In this document: one piece after another, positions 42,058-50,876 of the stretch
How the letters are laid out: each line of letters begins with the position of its first letter
Numbering within the stretch: the stretch's first letter is position 1
Notes under the pieces: model-generated
Databases searched by the model: none
The model's input: the letters and a program-made list of their open reading frames with translations, nothing else
What the model was told of the DNA's origin: nothing
Translations under genes and position numbers: made by a program
Assembly: GCA_023404705.1 (NCBI GenBank)
Contig: JAEYAU010000020.1
Span: forward strand, 1 to 51,019
DNA from: Pseudomonadota bacterium
Lineage (GTDB): Bacteria; Pseudomonadota; Alphaproteobacteria; Rhizobiales; Xanthobacteraceae
Length of the DNA: 51,019 bases
Reading direction: 5' to 3'

Positions 42058-42700
42058 GCCGCGCGATCGCGGCGCGCAGCTCCGGCATGCCCTCGCCGGT
42101 ACGTGACGAGGTGGCGAGCACCTCCGGATAGGCGGCCGCGCGCTTGGCGAGCCGCGCCTGCGTGTCGGCGATGCGGTCCGCGAGCTCGCCCTTGCCGGCC
42201 TTGTCGGCCTTGGTGAGCACGATCTGATAGCTCACGGCGGCGCTGTCGAGCGTCTTGAAGATCTCGTCGTCCGTCGGCTTGAGCCCGTGCCGCGCATCGA
42301 TCAGCACATAGACGCGCGCCAGGTTGGCGCGCCCCGCGAGATACTCGTGGATCAGCGCCGTCCATGCCTTCGCCTTCTGCTTCGGCGCCTCCGCATAGCC
42401 GTAGCCCGGCATGTCGACGACGCGCAGCGAGTCCTTGGCGCCCGCGGCATTCGTCGTCGGCGCGAAGAAGATCAGCTCCTGCGTGCGCCCCGGCGTATGC
42501 GAGGTGCGCGCCAGCGCCTTGCGCCCCGTGAGCGCGTTGATGAGGCTCGACTTGCCGACATTGGATCGTCCCGCGAAGGCGATCTCGAGCCCCTGCATCG
42601 CGGGCAGCGAGGCGAGCGAGCTCGCCGCCGTCGCGAAGTCCCAGGGACTCGTGAACAGCCGCCGTCCGGCTTCGATCTCATCGGTCGTGAAGGTGGACAT
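42038..42700 (-). CDS. engB: Ribosome-biogenesis GTPase EngB/YsxC
   Basis: This 220-residue TrmE-Era-class GTPase acts in large-subunit assembly. G1 GRSNVGKSS (44-52), G3 DMPGYGYAEAP and G4 LTKADK are visible, with a C-terminal TSSRTGEGM. It lies downstream of yidC across a repeat; no clear ribosome site precedes the ATG. Confidence 0.95.
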   Translation of the reverse strand: MSTFTTDEIEAGRRLFTSPWDFATAASSLASLPAMQGLEIAFAGRSNVGKSSLINALTGRKALARTSHTPGRTQELIFFAPTTNAAGAKDSLRVVDMPGYGYAEAPKQKAKAWTALIHEYLAGRANLARVYVLIDARHGLKPTDDEIFKTLDSAAVSYQIVLTKADKAGKGELADRIADTQARLAKRAAAYPEVLATSSRTGEGMPELRAAIARLIAERS

Positions 42701-42764
42701 GGAGGACGGATCGCAAGTTTCGGCGCGAGCCGCAAGCTGCCTCGCCGTGAGCGCCGACCCTTGC

Positions 42765-42904
42765 GACCGTCATCCTGAGGTGCGAGGGCGAAGCCCGAGC
42801 CTCGAAGGATGAACGGCCCGGGCGGTTCAGTGAAGCATGCTGCGGCGCCCGGGCCGTCGCCCTTCGAGGCTCGCACTAACGTGCGAGCACCTCAGGGTGA
42901 CGGC
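42765..42904. repeat. Intergenic inverted-repeat element, family C copy 2
   Basis: Arms GACCGTCATCCTGAGG and CACCTCAGGGTGACGG bound 140 bases with two CTTCGAGGCTCGC-type inner repeats. It matches the 20944-21087 element in layout and arm sequence. It fills most of the yidC-engB gap. Confidence 0.8.
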
Positions 42905-42932
42905 TTAAACACAGAGGCCGCTGCGCCCGCCG

Positions 42933-44801
42933 CTAACTCGCGTCCTTCTTCCCGAGCCCGAAGGTCGACTTCACGTTGTCCCAGAGCTCGATCTTGGCGC
43001 CGTGCTTGTTCATGATGAAGGCCTGCTGCAGCACCGAGAGCGTGTTGTTCCAGGCCCAGTAGATCACGAGGCCGGCCGAGAAGCTGCCGAGCATGAACGT
43101 GAACATCACGGGCATCCAGTCGAACAGCATCTTCTGGGTCGGATCCGGCGGTGCCGGATTGAGCTTCATCTGCACCCACATGGTCACGCCCATGATGAGC
43201 GGCCACACGCCGATATGCAGGAACGGCCCGAGCACCGGCAGCACGGTCGGATCGAACGGGATCAGCCCGAACAGGTTGAACACGTTGGTCGGGTCCGCGG
43301 CCGAGAGATCCCGGATCCAGCCGATGAACGGCGCATGGCGCATCTCGATGGTGATGAACAGCACCTTGTAGAGCGCGAAGAACACTGGGATCTGCACCAG
43401 AATCGGCAGGCAGCCCGAGAGCGGATTGATCTGCTCTTTCTTGTAGAGCTCCATCATGGCCTGCTGCTGCTTCATCTTGTCGTCCGCGTAGCGGTCGCGG
43501 ATCGCCATGAGCTGCGGCTGCACGGCCTTCATCTTCGCCATCGAGGCGTAGGACTTGTTGGCGAGCGGCAGGAAGACGATCTTGATGAGGAGCGTGACGA
43601 GCAGAATCGCCCAGCCGAAATTCCCGGTCCAGCGGAAGATGTAGTCCATCAGCTGGAACAGCGGCTTGGTGATGAAGTGGAACATGCCCCAGTCGATCAG
43701 CAGCTCGAAGCGGTTGAGGCCGAGCTGCTTGTCGTAGCCGTCGACGATCGCGACCTCCTTGGCGCCCGCGAACAGCCGGGCATCGGCGCTGCCGGTCGCG
43801 CCCGGCGCGACCGTGACCGGGTCGAGCAGATAGTCGGTCTGATAGGTCTTCAGCGTGCCGATCGTGCCGAACGAGAAACGCGCCTGCAGCTTCGCCTTGG
43901 TGTCCGGCACGAGCGCCGCGGCCCAATACTTGTCCGTGATGCCGAGCCACGCATTGGTGACGTTGAACGGCACGCTCTTCTTCTCTTCGATCTTGGCGTA
44001 GGTGAGCTCCTGCAGGCCCTCGCTGCCCATCACGCCGACTAGGCCTTCGTGCAGGATGTAGTAGCCTTCGGTCTTCGGCGTGCCGTGACGCGAGACCAGC
44101 GCATAAGGATGCAGCGTCACCGGCGCGCTGCCGGCATTCGCCACCTCGTCCTTGATCGTGAACAGGTAGTTCTCGTCCACTGCGATCGTCCGGCGGAAGG
44201 TCAGGCCTTCGCCGTTGTTCCAGGTGAGCGTAACCGGACGATTGACCGCGAGCGCGCCGCTGCCCTCCTGGGTCCAAACCGTGTCGGCATTCGGCAGCTT
44301 CACGGTGGCGCCGCCGACGCCGACCCAGCCGAACTCCGCATAGAACGGATGCGGCGCGCCCGACGGCGACAGCAGCACGATCGCGGGCGACTTCGGGTCG
44401 ACGGTCTCGCGATAATGAGCCAGCGCCAGATCGTCGATGCGGCCGCCCTTGAGCGCGATCGAGCCTTTCAGGCGCGGCGTCTCGAGCGGAATGCGCGGCG
44501 AGGCCGCCACCGCGGCTTCACGCGTGATCGTCTGGCCCGGAACGGCCGCGCCGGACTGTCCCGGAACGCTCGGCTGGCCGGGCGCCGGCGCCGCGCCGGG
44601 CTGGGCCGGTGCCTGCGGGCCGGTGGCCTGACCGGGCTGTGCCGTCGTGGTGGGGGTCTGCGGCCCCTGCTGGGCCTGCTGCTGCGCCTGCTGTTGCTGG
44701 CGCTGCTTCTCCATCTGCGGCATGCCGATGAAGTATTGCCAGCCGATCAGCACGAGCGCCGAAAGCAGGATGGCGATCAGGGTATTCTTGTCATTCAACA
44801 T
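42933..44801 (-). CDS. yidC: Membrane protein insertase YidC (Oxa1 family)
   Basis: This 622-residue protein inserts and folds inner-membrane proteins. TM1 is NTLIAILLSALVLIGWQYFI; a long Gln/Pro/Ala-rich linker (about 32-95) leads to the periplasmic domain, then the conserved five-helix core with GNFGWAILLVTLLIKIVFLPLA, NPLSGCLPILVQIPVFFALY and a final WAWNNTLSVLQQAFIM. Its start overlaps the rnpA end by seven bases. Confidence 0.97.
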   Translation of the reverse strand: MLNDKNTLIAILLSALVLIGWQYFIGMPQMEKQRQQQQAQQQAQQGPQTPTTTAQPGQATGPQAPAQPGAAPAPGQPSVPGQSGAAVPGQTITREAAVAASPRIPLETPRLKGSIALKGGRIDDLALAHYRETVDPKSPAIVLLSPSGAPHPFYAEFGWVGVGGATVKLPNADTVWTQEGSGALAVNRPVTLTWNNGEGLTFRRTIAVDENYLFTIKDEVANAGSAPVTLHPYALVSRHGTPKTEGYYILHEGLVGVMGSEGLQELTYAKIEEKKSVPFNVTNAWLGITDKYWAAALVPDTKAKLQARFSFGTIGTLKTYQTDYLLDPVTVAPGATGSADARLFAGAKEVAIVDGYDKQLGLNRFELLIDWGMFHFITKPLFQLMDYIFRWTGNFGWAILLVTLLIKIVFLPLANKSYASMAKMKAVQPQLMAIRDRYADDKMKQQQAMMELYKKEQINPLSGCLPILVQIPVFFALYKVLFITIEMRHAPFIGWIRDLSAADPTNVFNLFGLIPFDPTVLPVLGPFLHIGVWPLIMGVTMWVQMKLNPAPPDPTQKMLFDWMPVMFTFMLGSFSAGLVIYWAWNNTLSVLQQAFIMNKHGAKIELWDNVKSTFGLGKKDAS

Positions 44802-45157
44802 CGGGGCGTCTCGGTCCTGGCTCGCTCCGCTCGCTTCCCATGGACACGACGTAGCGCCGTCTCGAACTCGGTGGTCAAACGATCGAACGGCAGGGCGAGT
44901 GCGGCGCGCCGGCCGATCAGCACATAGTCATGGCCCGCGCGCGCGCGACCCGTGGCATTCAGGCGCACGATCTCGCGCAGGCGCCGGCGCACCCGGTTTC
45001 GCTCCACGGCCGTGCCGACCTTGCGCGACACCGTGAAGCCGAAGCGGGCAGGGCCGTCATCGTCCCGTCCGCGTGCCTGCAGCACGAAACCCGCGCCCGG
45101 GGCCTTCGCTCCGGACGCGGCTGAAAGGAAGTCCGCGCGCTGCTTGAGCCGTTCCAT
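44795..45157 (-). CDS. rnpA: Ribonuclease P protein component
   Basis: This 120-residue protein partners RNase P RNA in tRNA 5' maturation. The RNR motif VERNRVRRRLREIVR and the N-terminal MERLKQRADF are present. A longer in-frame reading (to 45319) covers rpmH and is rejected. It lies 20 bases after rpmH. Confidence 0.95.
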   Translation of the reverse strand: MERLKQRADFLSAASGAKAPGAGFVLQARGRDDDGPARFGFTVSRKVGTAVERNRVRRRLREIVRLNATGRARAGHDYVLIGRRAALALPFDRLTTEFETALRRVHGKRAERARTETPRC

Positions 45158-45177
45158 CGGAACGGATCCTGAGGAAA

Positions 45178-45312
45178 TCAGGCGCTGAGCCGCTTGCGTC
45201 CGCGAGACCGGCGGGCGTTGAGGACCTTTTGACCGCCCTTGGTGGCCATTCGGGCACGGAAGCCGTGCCGGCGCTTGCGCACGAGCTTGCTCGGTTGATA
45301 GGTCCGTTTCAC
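45178..45312 (-). CDS. rpmH: 50S ribosomal protein L34
   Basis: This 44-residue protein reads MKRTYQPSKLVRKRRHGFRA and ends RRSRGRKRLSA, the universal L34 pattern. It starts at GTG (45312) with GGAGAGTGA upstream. It leads the rpmH-rnpA-yidC run; dnaA is not the neighbour here, as often in this order. Confidence 0.96.
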   Translation of the reverse strand: MKRTYQPSKLVRKRRHGFRARMATKGGQKVLNARRSRGRKRLSA

Positions 45313-45824
45313 GTCTCACTCTCCGCGGGTGGCGGCCTTATGGGAATTCATCCGGATGAGCGGCGCCGGGGTCGCGTGAGCGAAAACCGGCCGATGGCCA
45401 ACGGCGCTCGAAGTCCCGCGGCTTATAAGGGACGCGCCCACGCCAAGTCAATGCGACGCGGGGCCGTTTTGCGGTGCCAGAAAAGCCGAAATGGACAGGC
45501 CCGTTAAGGGTTTTCACGGGTCTGCCGAGGACTTCTCTCGGCGGCGCGGCGAGCGCGCGCGCGCTCCCTCCCCCTTGCAGGGGAGGGCTAGGGCGGGGCA
45601 GCCCAGAGTAGGCATTTCAGAGACGCTCATGTCTTGCGACCTCAGCGCGCAAATACCCACACACCGCTCTCGCCCCAGCGTCATCCGCATTAACCCAACG
45701 GCCGTCGATCACGCGCCCGGCAAGCCCGTGTGAGTGCCCGTCAAATGCGCGTCAAATGCCGGTGAGACCCCTTCGCCAAGGGGGGCCCTCGTGTATACCT
45801 GATGGTGACCGTTTCCGTTGGAAT
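45313..45824. other. Divergent intergenic region upstream of rpmH
   Basis: These 512 bases separate rpmH from the TVP38 gene. They should hold both promoters. A hairpin CCCTCCCC-n6-GGGGAGGG lies at 45566-45587, followed by GC-rich sequence. I see no gene. Confidence 0.6.
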
Positions 45825-46667
45825 ATGCCGAACCCCGAGGAGCCCGTGACAGCGCCTGCCGACCAGCGGCCCACGACAATGCCGGTGACGACCGCGCCCG
45901 CTCCGCGCGCGTTGTCGCTGCGCCGGCTGCTGCCGCTCGCGCTGATCGCAGCCGTGATGATCGCGGTGTTCGCCAGCGGCCTGCACGGCCATCTCTCGCT
46001 CGAGACGCTGGTGCGCCACCGCATGGCGATCGAGAGCTTTATCGCCGCGCATGGCATCACGGCGGTCGGCGCCTATACGGTCATCTACATCGTCGCGGTG
46101 GCGCTCTCGCTGCCCGGCGCGGTCTGCCTCACGGTGGCGGGCGGCGTGCTGTTCGGCGCGGCGGTCGGCGGCCTCGCCGCGATCGTCGGCGCCACCATCG
46201 GCGCCACCATCATCTTCCTGATCGCGCGCAGCGCCATTGGCGAGACCCTGGTGCGCGGCGCCGGACCGCGCGTCACCAAGGTGACCCAGGGCTTCTGCGC
46301 CCATGCGTTCAGCTATCTCCTGTTCCTGCGCCTCGTCCCGGCATTCCCGTTCTGGCTGGTCAATCTCGCGCCCGCGCTCGCTGGCGTGAAGCTGCCGGTG
46401 TTCGTGGCCGCTACCCTCATCGGCATCATCCCGGGCACCTTCGCGTTCTCGTTCCTCGGAGCCGGCCTCGACAGCGTCATCGCGGCGCAGGAGAACGCCT
46501 ATCGCGCCTGCCTCGCGGCCGGCCGCGCCGACTGCCACCTCGACTTCGATCTCAAGATGCTGTTCACCCCGCAACTGCTCGCGGCTTTCCTGGTGCTCGG
46601 CTTCGTCGCGCTCATCCCGGTCGCCATCAAGTGGCACCGGTCGCGCAAACCAAATCCGTGCGGCTGA
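45825..46667 (+). CDS. TVP38/TMEM64-family membrane protein
   Basis: This 280-residue polytopic protein has the VTT/DedA-like core: AVALSLPGAVCLTVAGGVLFGAAVGG, ATIGATIIFLIARSAIGE, and FLRLVPAFPFWLVNLAPALAGV then IIPGTFAFSFLGAGL. Relatives are lipid scramblase-like or transport proteins. The ATG at 45825 or a GTG at 45846 with GAGGAG could be the start. The flavin oxidoreductase after it is a frequent fusion or neighbour partner. Confidence 0.85.
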   Translation: MPNPEEPVTAPADQRPTTMPVTTAPAPRALSLRRLLPLALIAAVMIAVFASGLHGHLSLETLVRHRMAIESFIAAHGITAVGAYTVIYIVAVALSLPGAVCLTVAGGVLFGAAVGGLAAIVGATIGATIIFLIARSAIGETLVRGAGPRVTKVTQGFCAHAFSYLLFLRLVPAFPFWLVNLAPALAGVKLPVFVAATLIGIIPGTFAFSFLGAGLDSVIAAQENAYRACLAAGRADCHLDFDLKMLFTPQLLAAFLVLGFVALIPVAIKWHRSRKPNPCG

Positions 46668-46680
46668 TATAGTCCCTGGA

Positions 46681-46727
46681 GCATTTTCCGCCGAAGTGGG
46701 CACCGGTTCGGCGCAAGAAAATGCGAC
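46681..46727. repeat. 47-bp palindromic intergenic repeat, copy 2
   Basis: This element matches 5112-5158 at 46 of 47 positions. It sits between the TVP38 gene and the flavin oxidoreductase gene and could form a hairpin in their transcript. Confidence 0.9.
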
Positions 46728-46800
46728 CACTTAAGGGGTGGAGCGCGGTCCGATTCCTTTGAAGCGGGACGCGCTCCGGCTCATAGCCTGAGGAGAGGGG

Positions 46801-48225
46801 ATGGCCGAGCAGCTCACTCCCGACATCTGCGTGATCGGCGCCGGCTCCGGCGGCCTCTCGGTGGCGGCCGCCGCCGCAGCTTTCGGCGTGCCCGTCGTGC
46901 TGATCGAGCGCGGAAAGATGGGCGGCGACTGCCTCAACTACGGCTGCGTCCCGTCGAAGGCGCTGCTCGCGGCCGGCAAGCATGTGGCGGCTTATGCGCA
47001 TGCGCCGACCTTCGGCGTCGCGGTCACGCACCCGATCGTCAATTTCGGCCGCGTCCACAACCACGTGAAGGGCGTGATCGCGGCGATCGAGCCGAACGAC
47101 TCCAAGGAGCGTTTCACCGGCCTCGGCGTGCGCGTGATCGAGGGTGAGGCGCGCTTCAAGGACAAGGCGACCGTGGTGGTCGGCGAAACCGAGATCAAGG
47201 CGCGCCGCTTCGTGATCGCGACCGGATCCTCGCCCGCGCTGCCGCCGATCCCCGGCCTTGCCGACGTGCCGCATCTCACCAATGAGACCGTGTTCGAGCT
47301 CACGCGCTGCCCGTCGCATCTCGTGATCATCGGCGGCGGCCCGATCGGCCTCGAGATGGCGCAGGCGCATCGCCGCCTCGGCGCGGACGTCACCGTGCTC
47401 GAGGCCGTGCGGCCGCTCGCCAAGGAGGACCTGGAATGCGCCGCGGTCGTGCTCGACCAGCTCGCGCGCGAGGGCATCGTCATTCGCGCGGGCGTGAAGA
47501 TCGCACGCGTCGAGCGCGCCGGCGACAAGGTGCGGGTGATCCTCGACCGCGAGGGCGGCGAGGAGACGATCGAGGCGAGCGACCTCCTGGTCGCGACCGG
47601 CCGCGCGCCCAACGTCGCGGCGCTCGATCTCGACGCGGCCGGCATCAAGCACGGCCCGAAGGGCATCGTCGTCGACAAGGGCCTGCGCACCAGCAACAAG
47701 CGCGTCTACGCGATCGGCGATGCGGCGGGTGGGCTGCAGTTCACCCATGTCGCGAACTATCACGCCGGCCTCGTGATCCGGAACGCCCTGTTCCGTCTTC
47801 GCGTCAAGGTGAATGAGTCCGCGATCCCCTGGGTGACCTTCACGGACCCCGAGCTCGCCCAGGTCGGCCTCACCGAAGCCGAGGCCAAGAAGCAGTACGG
47901 AAACATTCGGGTGCTACGCTGGCCCTATCACGAGAACGACCGCGCCCAGGCCGAGCGCGAGACCCATGGCCACATCAAGGTCGTGACCGCCAAGCGCGGG
48001 CGAATCCTCGGTGTCACGATCGTCGGCAAGAATGCGGGCGAGCTGATCACCACCTGGACCCTGGCCATCTCGCAAGGGTTAACGGTTCGCGCCATGCTCG
48101 ACATCGTGGTGCCCTATCCGACTCTCGCGGAGGTCGGAAAACGCGCTGCCATCACGTATTTCACGCCCAGCCTGACCAGCCCCTGGGTGCGCAAAATCAT
48201 CGCGTTGTTGCGCCGTTTCGGGTGA
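46801..48225 (+). CDS. FAD-dependent pyridine-nucleotide disulfide oxidoreductase (class I-like)
   Basis: This 474-residue flavoprotein resembles dihydrolipoamide dehydrogenase and mercuric reductase. GAGSGG (13-18) binds FAD, Cys44/Cys49 (CLNYGC) form the redox disulfide, GGGPIGLEMA binds NAD(P)H. The C-terminal His-x4-Glu base of lipoamide enzymes is absent: the site reads VPYPTLAEVG. The C-terminal Cys pair of MerA is also missing. It follows a TVP38 gene, so a membrane-linked thiol/quinone role is possible. Confidence 0.87.
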   Translation: MAEQLTPDICVIGAGSGGLSVAAAAAAFGVPVVLIERGKMGGDCLNYGCVPSKALLAAGKHVAAYAHAPTFGVAVTHPIVNFGRVHNHVKGVIAAIEPNDSKERFTGLGVRVIEGEARFKDKATVVVGETEIKARRFVIATGSSPALPPIPGLADVPHLTNETVFELTRCPSHLVIIGGGPIGLEMAQAHRRLGADVTVLEAVRPLAKEDLECAAVVLDQLAREGIVIRAGVKIARVERAGDKVRVILDREGGEETIEASDLLVATGRAPNVAALDLDAAGIKHGPKGIVVDKGLRTSNKRVYAIGDAAGGLQFTHVANYHAGLVIRNALFRLRVKVNESAIPWVTFTDPELAQVGLTEAEAKKQYGNIRVLRWPYHENDRAQAERETHGHIKVVTAKRGRILGVTIVGKNAGELITTWTLAISQGLTVRAMLDIVVPYPTLAEVGKRAAITYFTPSLTSPWVRKIIALLRRFG

Positions 48226-48256
48226 GCTATTACGTGGGGTCAGGGTAGGTCGGTAT

Positions 48257-49732
48257 ATGAACGGGAACTCGGGCGGCACAAACGGCGCAGCGCGGAGACG
48301 TTTCCCGCGGCTGGGTCTTTCCGGCAAGCTCCTCGTCCTCACGGTTCTCTTCGTGATGATCGCGGAAGTGCTGATCTATGTGCCGTCGATCGCCAATTTC
48401 CGCATCACCTGGCTGAAGGACCGGCTCGCGGCCGCGCATGTCGCCGCTATGATGCTGGATGCCGCGCCGAGCGGCACTGTGCCGGAAGACCTGACGCGCC
48501 AAATCCTCGATGCGGTCGGCGCCAAGGCGGTCGCCATGAAGATCGGCCAGCAGCGCCGGCTGCTCGCGATCTCCGATGCCACCGACTCGGTGCATCAGGA
48601 CGTCGACGTGCGCAACACCTCGCCGATGCGCGCCATCATGGAAGCCTTCGAGACCATGTTCTGGTGCGACGAGCACGACCTGATCCGTGCGGTCGGCCCC
48701 GCACCCATGGGCGGTGAGTTCGTCGAGATCGTGTTGCCGGTCGGGCCGCTCAAGCTCGCGATGTATCGCTTCTCGATCAACATCCTGCTGCTCTCGTTGG
48801 TCATCTCGGCGATCACCGCGACGCTCGTCTACCTCACGCTGCACTACAACTTCGTGCGGCCGATGCGCCGCATCACCGAGCACATGGTCGCGTTCCGCGC
48901 CGCGCCCGAGAATCCCTCGCGCATCATCCGGCCGTCCCCGCGCCGCGACGAGATCGGCCGCGCCGAGCGCGAGCTCGCCGACATGCAGCACGAGCTCGCC
49001 TCCATGCTGCAACAGAAGAGCCATCTCGCGGCGCTCGGCCTCGCGGTGTCGAAGATCAACCACGATCTGCGCAACCTGCTCGCCTCCGCGCAGCTGATCT
49101 CCGATCGCCTCGTCTCGCTGCCCGATCCGACCGTGCAGCGCTTCGCGCCGAAGCTGATGCGCACGCTCGAGCGCGCCATCGAGTTCTGCCAGTCGACGCT
49201 CTCCTACGGCCAGGTGCAGGAGCCGCCGCCCGAGCGCCGGCTCGTGCCGCTGCAGAGCCTGGTCGCCGAGATCCGCGAGACCCTCGGCCTCACGCCTGAG
49301 AGCAACATCCGCTGGGTCGACGCGGTGGAGCGCGGCTTGCAGGTCGACGCCGATCCGGACCAGCTCTTCCGCGTGCTCCTTAATCTGGCGCGCAATGCCG
49401 TGCAGGCGCTCGAGGCGCGCGCACCGAACGAGCCGAGCCGCGATCAGCTGCGCATCACGGGCCGGCGCGAGGGCGCCGTGGTGGTGATCGAGGTCGCCGA
49501 CACCGGCCCGGGCGTTCCCGAAAAGGCCCGCGCGCATCTGTTCGAGGCATTCCAGGGCTCGACCCGCACGGGCGGCAGCGGCCTCGGCCTCGCGATCTCG
49601 GCCGATCTCGTGCGCGCCCATGGCGGCGAGATCCGCCTGGTGGAAGGCACCATCGGCGCCACCTTCCGCATCACCCTCCCGGACCGTGCGGTCGAGCTCG
49701 GCGCCCGCCGCACCGAGCGCGCCAGCGCATAA
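48257..49732 (+). CDS. Membrane sensor histidine kinase
   Basis: This 491-residue kinase has TM helices at about 22-45 and 172-195 enclosing a periplasmic sensor domain, a HAMP linker, an H-box SKINHDLRNLLASAQL (His269), and an ATPase domain with NLARNAVQAL (N), DTGPGVP (G1) and GGSGLGLAI (G2). No response regulator is adjacent in the window, so it is an orphan here. The H-box reads HDLRN, as in the Ntr-like HDLRNPL type. Confidence 0.92.
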   Translation: MNGNSGGTNGAARRRFPRLGLSGKLLVLTVLFVMIAEVLIYVPSIANFRITWLKDRLAAAHVAAMMLDAAPSGTVPEDLTRQILDAVGAKAVAMKIGQQRRLLAISDATDSVHQDVDVRNTSPMRAIMEAFETMFWCDEHDLIRAVGPAPMGGEFVEIVLPVGPLKLAMYRFSINILLLSLVISAITATLVYLTLHYNFVRPMRRITEHMVAFRAAPENPSRIIRPSPRRDEIGRAERELADMQHELASMLQQKSHLAALGLAVSKINHDLRNLLASAQLISDRLVSLPDPTVQRFAPKLMRTLERAIEFCQSTLSYGQVQEPPPERRLVPLQSLVAEIRETLGLTPESNIRWVDAVERGLQVDADPDQLFRVLLNLARNAVQALEARAPNEPSRDQLRITGRREGAVVVIEVADTGPGVPEKARAHLFEAFQGSTRTGGSGLGLAISADLVRAHGGEIRLVEGTIGATFRITLPDRAVELGARRTERASA

Positions 49733-49835
49733 GCGCGCTCCCATCACGGCCATTTGAACAGCCGAAAGCGCCTGATCGCGCTTGTCCGTCGGTAATGTCG
49801 GCAAGTCTCGCCGCATACGACGGAAAGGCCGGCGC

Positions 49836-50876
49836 ATGACGACCGCATATATCAACCGCATCGCCACGGCGGTGCCGTCTCGCGACGTACACGAGCGCTT
49901 CGTGCGCTTCGGTCGCGACATGCTGCGCGAGGACGCCGAGCGCACCGCGCGCTTCGAGCGCATGGTCGAGATGTGCGGCATCGAGCATCGCTATTCCTGC
50001 ATGGCGGACATCGAGGACTTCTACCTGCGCAATGGCAGCTTCCCGAGCACTGCCGAGCGCATGCGCGCCTTCGAGACCCATGCGCCCGAGCTCGCCGCCG
50101 CGACCGTCGAACGCCTGGGGGCGGATCTGAGCAGCGTCACCCACCTGGTGATCACGAGCTGCACCGGCTTCTCGGCGCCCGGCGTCGATATGGAGCTCAT
50201 CAAGCGCTGCGGCCTCTCGGGCTCGGTCGAGCGCGTGCTGATCGGCTTCATGGGCTGCTATGCGGCGATCAACGCGCTGAAGGTGGCGCGCCACATCGTG
50301 CGCTCGGAGCCCGCCTCGCGCGTGCTCGTCGTCAACCTCGAGCTCTGCACGCTGCATCTGCGCGAGACCACGGATCTCGAGGCGCTGCTCGGCTTCCTGC
50401 TCTTCGCCGACGGCTGCGCGGCGTGCCTCGTGACATCCGAGCCGCACGGCATCGCGATCGAAGGCTTCCGCGCCCTGCTGGTGCCCGAGACCGATGAGCT
50501 GATGACATGGGACATCCGCGACACCGGCTTCGAGATGGGGCTGTCGCCGCGCGTGCCCGGTGCGATCCGCCACGCCCTGAACGGCGGCCTCGAGGAGATT
50601 CTCGACGGCGCCTCGCCGGCCGCGATCGATCTCTGGGCCGTGCATCCGGGAGGCCGCTCGATCCTCGACGCCGTGCAGCGCGCACTCCAGCTCGCGCCCT
50701 CGGCGCTCGCCGCCTCGCGTGACGTGCTCGCCCGCTACGGCAACATGTCGTCCGCCACCGTGATGTTCGTGCTCGAAGCGCTGCAGCGCGCGACCCCGCG
50801 CAGCGCCGCCGGTCTCGCCATGTCGTTCGGCCCGGGGCTGGTCGCCGAGACCATGCGCTTCACCACGGTCGTGTGA
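49836..50876 (+). CDS. Type III polyketide synthase (chalcone/stilbene synthase family)
   Basis: This 346-residue homodimer-type condensing enzyme has the catalytic triad Cys109 (VITSCTGFSAPG), His270 (WAVHPGG) and Asn303 (YGNMSSATVMF). Starter and product are unknown. GGAAAGG precedes the ATG at 49836. Its stop overlaps the next start as TGATG, pairing it with a probable methyltransferase that would modify the product. Confidence 0.93.
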   Translation: MTTAYINRIATAVPSRDVHERFVRFGRDMLREDAERTARFERMVEMCGIEHRYSCMADIEDFYLRNGSFPSTAERMRAFETHAPELAAATVERLGADLSSVTHLVITSCTGFSAPGVDMELIKRCGLSGSVERVLIGFMGCYAAINALKVARHIVRSEPASRVLVVNLELCTLHLRETTDLEALLGFLLFADGCAACLVTSEPHGIAIEGFRALLVPETDELMTWDIRDTGFEMGLSPRVPGAIRHALNGGLEEILDGASPAAIDLWAVHPGGRSILDAVQRALQLAPSALAASRDVLARYGNMSSATVMFVLEALQRATPRSAAGLAMSFGPGLVAETMRFTTVV

